Shown: positions 9,297 through 64,000 of the stretch, one piece after another
How positions within the stretch are numbered: the stretch's first letter is position 1
Layout of the letters: each line of letters begins with the position of its first letter
Origin: Doris montereyensis
Taxonomy: Eukaryota; Mollusca; Gastropoda; Nudibranchia; Dorididae
Assembly (NCBI GenBank): GCA_037039925.1
Contig: JAXRKP010000016.1
Span: 387,001 to 451,000, forward strand
Length of the DNA: 64,000 nucleotides
Reading direction: 5' to 3'
The notes under the pieces: generated by a model
What the model was told of the DNA's origin: nothing
The model's database searches: none
The model's input: only the letters and a program-made list of their open reading frames with translations
Position numbers and translations under genes: made by a program

Positions 9297-12070
9297 GTGC
9301 TATTAGAGGTAAATATTAAACAAAAAGGAAGAGAAATTAAATTATTAATAGCTTATGGACCAAACGAAGATGCCACTAAAGAAGAAAAAGATATCTTCGA
9401 AAATGATTTACAAATAGCTGCAGAGAATCTTAAACCCAAACAGGAATTAATGGTTTTAGGAGATTTAAACGCTAAAGTAGGCAACAATGTAGGAACATCA
9501 GGAGGAGCAATAGAAGGAGAGACAACAACTTCTCCAAATGGAGAGAGACTAATAGATTTTTGCCTAAAGAATAACATGAAAATAGCTAACACATTTTTTC
9601 CTCATAAAGATATCCACAAATATACAAGAGTAAATGAAGACTGATGTGAAAAGTCAATGATAGACTACATAATAGTTAGCAGCTCCTTTTTTACAGTACA
9701 ATGGATGCAAGAGTAAGCAGAGGAGCTGAAATATTTAGTGATCATCACCTAGTGATAGCCAAAATGAGATTATTAACTGAAGAAAACAAAAAGAAAAGGA
9801 AAGAGAAGAAAGCTACTAAACTCAAAATAGAAGAACTAAATAAACCAATTGTAAAACAAATGTACCAATCCAGGATAAAAAGATCTATCAGTGAAAGGCA
9901 GATGGATCTGAAGGAAAGCACAATAGAAGAAAAGTGGTAAATATATCAAGAAACACTCCTCAGTTGTACTGAAGAGGTATGTGGTAGGAAACAAATTAAA
10001 GGAGATAGGAAAAGAACAGCATGGTGGAAGGAGAATGTCAAGACTAAGATCAAAAGAAAAGAAAGATGCCTGGAAGAAATACTTGCAAACAAAGAGACCA
10101 GAGGATAGGATAGATTACGTGAGTAAAAGAACTATTGCCAAAGAGGAAGTTAGGAAAGCAAAACAAGAACAGTGGGAAGAGTTTGGACAAAGACTTCAAG
10201 AAAGCTATCAAGGAAATCTGATCAAGGAAATCAAAAGCTGTTCTGGGGAGCAATGAAGAGCATGAGAAAGACCAAAGCATGCCCAATACGACAAATTAAG
10301 AATGCCAAGAGAGAAATAATGAAAGGAGACAGCTAAATCATGGAAGCAGGGAGGAAGTATCTTCAACAATTACATAATCCCTCCAGAATATATGAAACAA
10401 GGAGTACAGATCAATTATTAAGAGTAACAAGTAATCGAGATGAGACAGCTGAAGATATAGATATCTCAATGGAAGAACTTCAAACAGCTATAAAAGAAAA
10501 GTGAAATTAGGACAAGCCCCAGGAGCAGATCAAGTTTATCCAGAAATGATTAAAAACCAAAGGAGAGAGGCAGACAAACTACTACATGCAATATATCAAG
10601 AAGCATGGAAGTCCAAACAGGTGCCAGACGATTGGAAAAAGGAAACAGTAGTACCAATACACAAGAAAGGATCAACTATGGAATGCTCAAACTATAGAGG
10701 GATATCACTACTTAGCGTACCAGGAAAAGTGTATGTCAGGATTCTGGAAATGAGACTAAAGAAAAGGGTAGAGGATCAGATTGAAGAGCATTTAGAGGAT
10801 TTAGACTGGGAAGAAGTGTACAAGACCACATATTTACAATTAGATAAATAATTGACAAATTCCTTGAGAGAAACATTGACTTACACCTGTGTTTTATTGA
10901 CTTAGAAAAGGCTTTGACACTGTGAGGGGGACGAACTATGGCATTCTTTAAAAGAACACAATGTAGAGCAAAATTTAATAGAAACCATTAAATGTTTTTA
11001 CAATAAACCAACAGGTGCAGTGAGAGTAGCTGGAAATGTATCTGAAGAATTTAATGTAGATATAGGAGTAAGACAGGGTTGTATTCTAAGTCCTCTTTTG
11101 TTTATCACATTTATGGATTCAGTCGCAAAAACATCCTCAAATATGAAGAAAATTGAAATTAGGAAAAGCCCCAGGAGTAGATCAAGTTTATCCAGAAATG
11201 ATTAAAAACCAAGGGAGAGAGGCAGATAAACTACTACATGTTATATGTATGTGGAAGCTCAAACCAGTAAATGTATCAATGCTTTCATTTGCTGATGATT
11301 TAGTTCTGTTTGGAAAATCAGAAAGAGACCTCCAGTCGAACATCAACATAATGATTATGAATTAAATAAAAGAGGAATGAGAGTAAATGCAAAGAATACC
11401 AAAACAATGCTAGTAACTAGGGAAGCTAAAACACAAAGATCTTACATTGGGCAGGGAGAATTTAGAACAAGTTCAAAACTACAATAACTTAGGAGTAATG
11501 ATAAACTCAGAGGGAAAACTAAGAGAAGAAATCAGCCAGAGAATCCAAAAGGCAAGTGCAATATATAACCATCTAGGAAAGGCATTTGTAGGTAAACAAG
11601 AATTGTCAACAAAGACCAAAATAGCAGTATACAACACAGTTTATTCTCCTACTCTCCTCAATGGCAGTGAAACCTGGACCTTAGACAGTAGGGATTACAG
11701 TAGAGTGCAGGCAGCCGAAATGAAATCTAAGAAGAGTAGTAGGGAAAACTAAAAGAGATAAAATCAGAAACACAACAATAAGAGATCAAACCAAAGCAGA
11801 TAGCATAAAAACTAAGATAGAAATGAATCAACTGAGATGGTTTGGCCATGTTAACAGAATGAATGACAATAGAATAGCTAAATCAGTATGTATACAGTAC
11901 TAAAACTCAAGGTAAAAGACCAAAAAGGCAGACCTCGGAGAAAGTGGGAAGAAGATATAAAAGAGGCATTAACGAAAAGAAATTTAACTTTCACGGAAGG
12001 AAACAGAAAATGTCAGGACAGGGCAGCCTGGAGAAAGATCATTTCGGGCATCTAAAACCCATACACCGGA
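9297..12070 (+). mobile_element. 5'-truncated LINE with APE endonuclease and reverse transcriptase, decayed
   Basis: A non-LTR retrotransposon copy interrupted by several stops and frame breaks. Visible in order: endonuclease (LLIAYGPNED, LGDLNAKVG, then a degraded SDHHLV-type end), a basic linker, and reverse transcriptase motifs ([80 protein letters not shown]). The tail motif is [27 protein letters not shown] and DRAAW. The same element recurs at 697-1193, 15180-18140 and 20075-20460. Its 5' end is missing: it starts in the middle of the endonuclease directly against the 40-base satellite. An internal duplicated block sits at 11151-11247. LINE clade is not assigned. Confidence 0.93.
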
Positions 12071-12469
12071 AGCTAGAATGGGAGCTGATAAAGAAAGCAA
12101 GTAGTGCATTGTTGAAGGGAGTATCACAATCCTTGACCTTATTCTGGGAATGTTTTTGTACAGTTAATTAAGCTCACTTGGTTCACTTTGTGAAAGGGAA
12201 TCATGTCTCCGAAGAAAGAGAAAGAGAGGCAAGAGAAGCGACAACAGGCTGTGTGACACGACCAAGGGCCCTACAGATGAGGAGGAGTGGTGTAATGCAA
12301 AGTACTGTCTAGTAGCTGGTGTGTGTGTGTGTGTGTGTTTGGTAAAGCAAGTCGATGTGATGGGTGTATTGCTAAGAACAAAAAATAATAACTTCTCTGT
12401 GTAATGCGATGTTTTATAGTGTGGTTCCAGGCATCAAAAAACCAAGCAGAACACACCCCTGAATATTTT
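12071..12469. other. No gene recognised; possible LINE 3' flank and GT microsatellite
   Basis: Sequence after the LINE reverse-transcriptase tail includes a (GT)n tract at about 12319-12338. No supported coding region. Confidence 0.4.
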
Positions 12470-12660
12470 GGAATCCTCCGTGTTATTTATTGTTCTATAC
12501 AATAGACTATCATCAGCAAAAAGTCTTAGTTTGGTACCTGGTGAGAGGTTTTGGTCAATTACTATATATTGATAGTTGATATAATTAATTCTAGTAAAAG
12601 AATAGACTATAATAGAGGACCTAAGACACTTAGTTTGGGACCCTGGTGAGCACACACATA
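12470..12660 (-). mobile_element. Reverse-transcriptase fragment with FADD motif, second LINE type
   Basis: The minus strand reads LSPGTKLRLFADDSLLYRT followed by INNTEDSKI. FADD is the catalytic metal-binding box of LINE reverse transcriptases, and the surrounding residues differ from the LSFADDLVLFG version of the neighbouring LINE. It is only about 60 residues long, a dead fragment. Confidence 0.72.
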
Positions 12661-13930
12661 CTGGTTTGGGATAAGATTATGAAGATTATGAATTTACATT
12701 TATATTTAATTAGATTCAGATTATGAATTTACATAATTAATGTTATCAGTTTATTATAATATAGATTACATTATACTTCTATGTCTCACGAAAGACTGTA
12801 GCTGTAACAGTGTAACAAAGTGTGTCACTGTCGTTAACGACTGTGACGTTCCTTGACTTGACAGTGAACAATTGACATTTGTTTACTTTTAATGAAATCT
12901 TGTTAATCTATTTGGATCTCAAAGTCTAACAAAAGGATGAGCATAGATTGATTGTAACCAACACACCATTCTGGTATCAAAATGTAAGCTTTAAGTCATA
13001 GAAATTCAGTCATCTTTTGAAGAAAACCGCTTTGACAGAAAATATATCTAAAATTAAGTTCTTTCGCCGTTCGTCAAATCCTGAAAATTGTAAACAACCG
13101 CCATATGCAAATACTGGAGGTAACTTTCATTTCCGTGTCATAAGTCATGGAGAAAGACACAAGCGCCGAATCAATCAAATGTATTTTGGTTGTTCGTCCT
13201 TTCATCGCTGTTGCCGATCTTGTGCGGTTGTTGTTGTTGTTGTTGATGTTGATGTTGTTTATTGCCGTTTGTCTCATCATCAGTTAATAGTTTCAAATAA
13301 ATTAAGCCCAAGCAAATATTTCATGTGCGAAAGAAATACACACCAGTGGTGTCACGGAAGGGATTTGCGCCGACTGTCAGGAAACGCCGAAAATATCTAG
13401 TGCGAACAAATTTAAACGGGTTTCAATATTACATTGTAGTGCGTGTTCTGTAAGGAACCTTCGATCATTCACATGAAAGGTTACTGACTATACTATTATA
13501 CCTCTCGTCTACTGTCTTCACATCTCTCGTAATCAGCTGTGTGATGTGTAAAGAATACACACACATACGACCCATATCCATATTTCTTTGCACACAACAT
13601 TGAAGCAAGATGAACCTCATGTTTGGTTCAAAGGAAGATTGGAATTAATCTTAAGCTGAATTTATTTCCTTGACACTAAAGTGTCATCGTAGAACTCAAT
13701 TTAGCTTTACCTTTTTAAATTACTAATTACTTTAAATAAAAGACTCACGACTTGTGTGAGGATTTGAGGGAAGGATGAGATGTGAACAAAAATGAAAGCG
13801 AAAGAAAAAGTTAATGAAAATCACCTAGGTTCTTCACTTTTCTAATGATTTCGAGTGATAGGCCACTGGGCTTAGCATATCGCTTTCTACGACGGAACTG
13901 TAATGTTTTTGGGCAATTTTATAGTAGATC
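12661..13930. other. No gene recognised
   Basis: A 127-codon frame at 13017-13400 and its antisense overlap exist only because of a GTT/GAT repeat (about 13226-13260). This interval, like others between 6.7 and 18.6 kb, could hide the first RAD54L exon and shared regulatory DNA, but no site could be defended. Confidence 0.35.
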
Positions 13931-13944
13931 AAATATGAATACAT

Positions 13945-14530
13945 TTTCTTGGTGAACATTCTAGAGATGCAGGACTTAGTGCAGAGGCTGACGACATGAG
14001 CCGTACTATGAAAAGTAGTCTAGACAGATTACAGGAAGAAATGAAACAACGGTCCAGTCGTTTGAAAGAGTTGGATCGTGATTTTGGTTGATTATTTATC
14101 ACTGCTTTGTTGTCTTGCAAATTTTATAGTCATGATCTAAAGTAAAAATGCGCATCATTCAAGCAACATTATGAGAACGATGTTGATGGCGAAGACATTT
14201 ATCAGGAGATTATTGACTGCATGTTGTTGTTTTTGGTCAATGGAGTGCAGTTACTACGCCTATCAAACTTGTGAAGCAGCTTATCAAATTCGGAGGTCCT
14301 GATGTGTTTCCAAATTTGAAACTTTCTGTCATTGCTTCTTACTGTTGCTGTATCAATCGCAAGTTGTGAAAGATTTTTAGGAAACTCAAATTGATTTTAA
14401 CATACTTACAATCAACAATGAGTCAAGAGAGATTAGAATCATTGGCTTTGTTTCAGCGTTGAACAAGATATTTGAAACAAAATTGAATTGGATAGAGTTA
14501 TTGTTTGGTTCTCAGAAGTGTATTATTGCT
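13945..14530 (+). pseudogene. Degraded hAT/ZMYM1-like transposase, C-terminal part
   Basis: Across several frame breaks the plus strand reads LSAEADDMSRTMKSSLDRL, QRSSRLKELDRDFG, HYENDVDGEDIYQEIIDC, then FPNLKL, TVAVSIASCERF, LTYLQSTMSQERLESLALFS and VEQDIFETKL. This order is the end of ZMYM1-like hAT-derived proteins, closing with the hAT C-terminal dimerisation region (ASCERSFSKLK, MSQERL motifs). Stops and shifts make it inactive. Alternative view: remnant of a domesticated ZMYM1-like gene rather than a transposon. Confidence 0.78.
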
Positions 14531-14560
14531 ATGTTTGCTTTTAATTGTAAATACATTTTA

Positions 14561-15179
14561 GACTATATTCGACAGGTTTTTATTTTTAATTTTCGATCCT
14601 AAATCTTAAGCCCTATAGCCAGCCTGAATTTCTACAACCAAAAAGTCATGTTCTATATTCATTGAAACACTTTTTAAAGTGTATAAAATTCGTATAACAC
14701 AACAATGTCACTTGTTTGATCATAATTTGGCTAACTACTGTCCCTAGGCGCCACATACCCTCATGGCACCTCTGATATATACACACGCACACACACTCGC
14801 AAAAGCTATGTGTTACTGAATAGAGCCTATTCATCTTCTTAGGACAATATGTATAATGCCCCCCCCCCCCTCGTCCCTCGCTCTTCTCCACAAACATAAA
14901 AAAGAACACACGAACAAGACCGACGACAACACTTTGAAAGAAAAGACAAAACAAATCAACAACTGACAGTAATACATGTACTTGCGAATTTGTTTGGTCA
15001 GTTGTTGTTGCTGTTGTTGTCCTGAAGAAGCCGACGACGAAGAAGAAGAACGAAGAAGAAGACAACAATAACAGAAACAACAACAAACACAAAATAACAA
15101 CAGAAAATACGACAACACGCAAAACAAACTAGGGGAAAACAAAGAACATTCACAAGACATTTTTGTAAAGTATATTTCG
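14561..15179. other. No gene recognised; AAC/GAA-rich low complexity
   Basis: Contains a C run (about 14861-14870) and CAACAACAAC/GAAGAAGAAG repeats at about 15000-15100 that generate spurious Q- and S-rich frames on the minus strand. Confidence 0.5.
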
Positions 15180-16330
15180 GTGCATGGGTGCAGATGCCTG
15201 AGATGATCTTTCTCTAGGATGCCTTGTCCTGGCGTTTTCTGTTTCTTTCCAAAACAGTTAAATTTCTATGCTTCGATGCCTCTGTTATATATTCTTCCCA
15301 CTTTCTCCGAGGTCTGCCTTTTGGTCTTTTACCTTGGGCTTTAGCACTGTATACTGATTTAACTGTTCTATTGTCATTCATTCCTGCCTAAATCATCTCA
15401 ATTGATTTGTTTCTATCTTAGTTTTTATGCCATCTGCTTTGGTTTGATCTCTTATTGTTGTGTTTCTAATTTTGTCTTCTTTAGTTTTCCCTACTACTCT
15501 TCTTAAATATTTCATTTTAGTTGCCTGTACTCTACTTTATTATCTACTGTCTAAAGTCTAGGTTTCGCTGCCATAGAGGGGAGTAGGACAATAAACTGTG
15601 TTGTATACTGCCATTTTGGTTTTTGTTGACAATTCTTGCTTACCTACAAATGCCTTTCCTAGATGGTCATATATTGCACTTGCCTTTTTTATTCTCTGGC
15701 TGATTTCTTCTCTTAGTTTTCCCTCTGAGTTAATCATTATTCCTGGGTAATTGTAGTTTTGAACTTGTTCTAAATTCTCCCAGCCCAATGTAAGATCTTT
15801 GTGTTTTAGCTTCCCTAGTTACTAGCATTGTTTTGATTTTCTTTGCATTTACTCTCATTCCTCTTTTATTTAGTTCATTGTTCATAATGTTGATATTCGA
15901 CTGAAGGTCACTTTCTGATTTTCCAAACAGAACTAAATCATCGGCAAATGAAAGCATTGATACATTTACTAGTTTGAGCTTCCACATGCCTACATTCATT
16001 ATCTTCATTTTTGAGGATGCCTTTGCGACTGAATCCATAAATGTGATAAACAAAAGAGAACTTAGGATACAACCCTGTCTTACTCCTATATCTACATCAA
16101 ATTCTTCAGATACGTTTCCAGCTACTCTCACTGCACATGTTGGTTTATTGTAAAAAAACTTTTAATGGCTTCTATTAAATTTTGCTATACGTTGTGTTCT
16201 TTTAAGAAATGCCATAGTTTGTCCCTCCCCACAGTGTCAAATGCCTTTTCTGTCAATGAAACACAGGTGCAAGTCAATGTTTCTCTCAAGGAATTTTTTC
16301 TATTATTTGTCTGATTGTAAATATGTTCCG
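15180..16330 (-). mobile_element. LINE copy 2, 3' half (reverse transcriptase), minus orientation
   Basis: On the minus strand the order is TEKAFDTVGRDKLWHFLKEH, VDIGVRQGCILSSLLFITF, LSFADDLVLFGKS, then NLEQVQNYNYPG, RIKKASAIYDHLGKAFVG, TPLYGSET and the basic tail. It matches 10835-12060 closely but lacks the 11151-11247 duplication, so it shows the normal order (KMKIMNVGMWKLK before VSMLSFADD). It joins the inverted 5' half at about 16330. Confidence 0.92.
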
Positions 16331-18140
16331 GGGCAGTAGACAGGTAAGCACCTGTGCAGGGAGTAGATGATCCCGCCCTCCACAAGTCTCCTGCTGCCTT
16401 GCAGGTCGGTTTTGGCTGACCAAAGGCTAAGGCAGTTAACCTTGACAGAAAACAACCTGCTGCCTTGCAGGTCGGTCTTGACACCAAAGGCTAAGGGAGT
16501 TAACCCTGACAGAAAATATCAACCTGCTGCCATGCAGGCTGGTCTTGAAGGACCAAAGGCTAAAGGAGTTAACCCTGACAGAAAATAACAAGGCCCAGTA
16601 GGGGCCTCAAGGTGGTAGCCCCATCGTCTACTTAGGGTACAGTGGGCCAATCCCTGCTTATCCAAAACCAAACGGATTCAAAGAAATATATACAATGATA
16701 TACCTGGCTTGAAATTTCAAAGACGACTCTGGAAAAGAACACGGACTGTGATTTTTGGAACATGGAATGTTAGGGCAATTAATGGAAAAGATTTACAAAT
16801 TAGCTGAAGAACTGGAAACATTCAAAGTAGACAATTTGGCTATTACAGAAACAAAGAAAAAAAAGACAAGGAATAGAAAATGTAAGACCAAATCATATTT
16901 TAATCTTCCCAGGAGTAGGTGTCAAAGATAGAACTAGAGCAGGAGTAGGTCTCTTAGTGCATTAAAAGGCATGAAAAACTCATAGAAAGCTGAAATTTAT
17001 AAGCCCACGGCTATTAGAGGTAAATATTAAACCAAAAGGAAGAGAAATTAAATTATTAATAGTTTATGGACCAAACGAAGAAACAACTAAAGAAGAAAAA
17101 GATACCTTCGAAAACGATTTACAAATAGCTGCAGAGAATCTCAAACACAAACAGGAACTAATTGTTTTAGGAGATTTAAACGTTAGAGTAGGCAACAATA
17201 TAGAAACATCAGGAGGAGTAATAGATAAAGAAGGAGAGACAACAACTTCTCCAAATGGAGAGAGACTAATAGATTTTTGCCTAAGGAATCATATGAAAAT
17301 AGCTAACACATTTTTTCCTCATAAATCTTTATCCACAAAAATACAAGAGTAAATGAAGACAGATGTGAAAAGTCAATCATAGACTACATAATAGTTAGCA
17401 GCTCCCTTTTTTACAGTACATTGGATGCAAGAGTAAGCAGAGGAGCTGAAATATTTAGTGATCATCACCTAGTGATAGCCAAAATGAGATTATTAACTGA
17501 AGAAAACAAAAAGAAAAGGAAAGAGAAAAAAGCTACTAAACTCAAAATAGAGGAACTAAATAAACCAATAGTAAAGAGATATACCAATCTAGGATAAAAA
17601 GATTTATCAGTGAAAGCAGAAGGATCTGAATGATAGCACAATAGACGGAAAGCGGCAGATGTATAAAGAAACACTCCTCAGTTGTACTGAAGAGGTATGT
17701 GGTAGGAAACAAATTAAAGGAGATAGTAAAAGAACAGCATGGTGGAATGAGAATGTCAAAAGTAAGATCAAAGAAAAGAAGGATGCCTGGAAAAAATACT
17801 TGCAAACAAAGAGACCAGAGGATAGGATAGATTACGTGAATAAAAGAACTATTGCCAAAGAGGAAGTGAGGAAAGTAAAACATGGACAATGGGAAGAGTT
17901 TGGACAAAGACTTCAACAAACCTATCAAGGAAAAGAGTAAGAATTAGTTGAAGAAATGGAAAAATTCAAAGTAGACATTTTGACTATCTCAGAAATAAAG
18001 AAAAAGGACAAGAAATAGAAAATGTAGGACCAAATCATATTTTAATTTTCTCAGGAGTAGATGTCAACGATAGAGAGCTAAAGCAGGAGTAGGTCTCCTA
18101 GTGCATAAAATGCCTGAAAAGCTACTAGAAAGCTGAAATA
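16331..18140 (+). mobile_element. LINE copy 2, 5' half (5' monomers and endonuclease), plus orientation, inverted relative to its 3' half
   Basis: Starts with the element's 5' leader (GGCAGTAGACAGGTAAGCAC), then three 5' monomers, then APE endonuclease: FGTWNVRAIN, TETKKK, LLIVYGPNEE, LGDLNVRVG, SDHHLVIAKM, and the basic segment ending near 17940. From 17941 to about 18138 the early endonuclease part (EELVEEMEKFKVDILTISE-like) is present a second time. Many stops. The opposite orientation of the two halves, with the element's 5' end at the junction, matches twin-primed integration. Confidence 0.9.
16388..16595 (+). repeat. Three tandem 5' monomers of the LINE
   Basis: Three units of about 65-70 bases, each starting CCTGCTGCC(T/A)TGCAGG and ending GTTAACC(C/T)TGACAGAAAA. 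The copy at 697-1193 has two such units. Tandem 5' units of this sort serve as promoters in mouse L1; such a role here is only inferred. Confidence 0.85.
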
Positions 18141-18644
18141 GCACCCCTCCAGTGATTTTGATATACCATTACACATATTGAGTATAGTGAAGTTTTTCCT
18201 TCACTTTTCAAAATAGAATTCTGCAAGATAAAAAGTATCGAGAGAAAAAAACATATTCTCGAAGACCTCAACTCCATGCTAGTATCTTGCTTGTTTGTTT
18301 ATATGATATTTTCTACAAAATCCAAATCGAAATTAAACATTGTAGTATGTGTCATTTAGTTTGACAGAAATTAAGATTTTACATAAGGCAGGACTTCTTT
18401 TATAGTAAAGTGCTATTCTTGCACTGGTGATGATAATTGTCCGATCTCGATCATATGATATTTTGTTACCGAATTCATTGTATTGAATCAGTGGGCGAAG
18501 CTATCGTCCACATGACAGAAACGAGTTTTGACGAGAATTCTGACGCTGAATGTGGGTCAAAGAGTGATGGTAGAAATGGTCAAGTTGTGAAATTTATTTC
18601 AGAATTTGACCATTTCATGGGTGAGCTGGAGGTTAGATGGAATA
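18141..18644 (+). promoter_or_regulatory. Probable DOT1L promoter and 5' leader region
   Basis: The half kilobase between the end of the LINE and the DOT1L start codon. An ORF at 18437-18670 overlaps the start region in another frame and has no homology I recognise. No clear TATA box or other core element is claimed; the assignment rests on position only. Confidence 0.35.

Positions 18645-64000
<45,356 letters not shown>

Noticed and set aside
12955..12980. RAD54L first exon candidate (minus ATG followed by GTGTGT)
   Set aside because: Only an ATG and a GT; nothing further supports it, so the first exon is left unplaced.
13017..13400. 127-codon plus-strand frame with a hydrophobic Leu/Val run
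   Set aside because: Driven by a GTT/GAT repeat, overlapped by an antisense frame, and no family recognised.
14646..15160. 158- and 109-codon minus-strand frames
   Set aside because: Low-complexity CAA/GAA repeats and a C run explain them.

Overview
The window is animal (metazoan) nuclear DNA. Two conserved, intron-rich genes are cut by the window ends and sit among abundant non-LTR retrotransposon fragments, SINE-like repeats, DNA-transposon remnants, satellites and very long CT microsatellites. Repeat content and gene structure suit a lophotrochozoan, perhaps a mollusc, but nothing here proves the taxon. No bacterial operons, CRISPR arrays, phage or virus were seen.

Left part (about 2.2-6.7 kb, minus strand): five consecutive coding exons of the N-terminal region of RAD54 (RAD54L), the recombinational-repair translocase. 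Their GT-AG borders and phases fit together. The exon with the ATG was not located, and the ATPase motor exons lie beyond base 1. The introns hold a TTAA-flanked inverted-repeat element (5883-6544), AG microsatellite and a small duplication at one splice donor. From about 7.2 to 18.1 kb come two tandem arrays, one 5'-truncated LINE (9297-12070), a hAT/ZMYM1-like remnant (about 13.95-14.53 kb) and a second copy of the same LINE (15180-18140) whose 5' half is inverted against its 3' half, as twin priming produces.

Right part (18645 to the window end, plus strand): DOT1L, the histone H3 lysine-79 methyltransferase, with 25 coding exons recognised and the 3' end missing. Exon 1 (18645-18719) is about 0.5 kb from the LINE. 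Introns 1 and 2 are 6.6 and 12.5 kb and carry hAT, SINE and satellite material and three long CT tracts. Exons 3-13 (37924-45441) encode the methyltransferase fold, exons 14-19 a basic linker with an AT-hook-like patch, exons 20-24 a coiled-coil region, and exons 24-25 a long low-complexity S/K/E-rich tail. Seven one-base frame breaks (exons 6 and 16, and five in exon 25) each coincide with a mononucleotide run while every splice border is intact. Base-call error in the assembly therefore looks more likely than gene death.

RAD54L and DOT1L are divergently oriented. They act in DNA repair and chromatin respectively; no joint system is implied. I did not find a convincing new biological system. 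The best leads are the frame-break pattern, the twin-primed LINE with 5' monomers, the TTAA element with repeated hairpins, and an abundant non-tRNA short repeat family.
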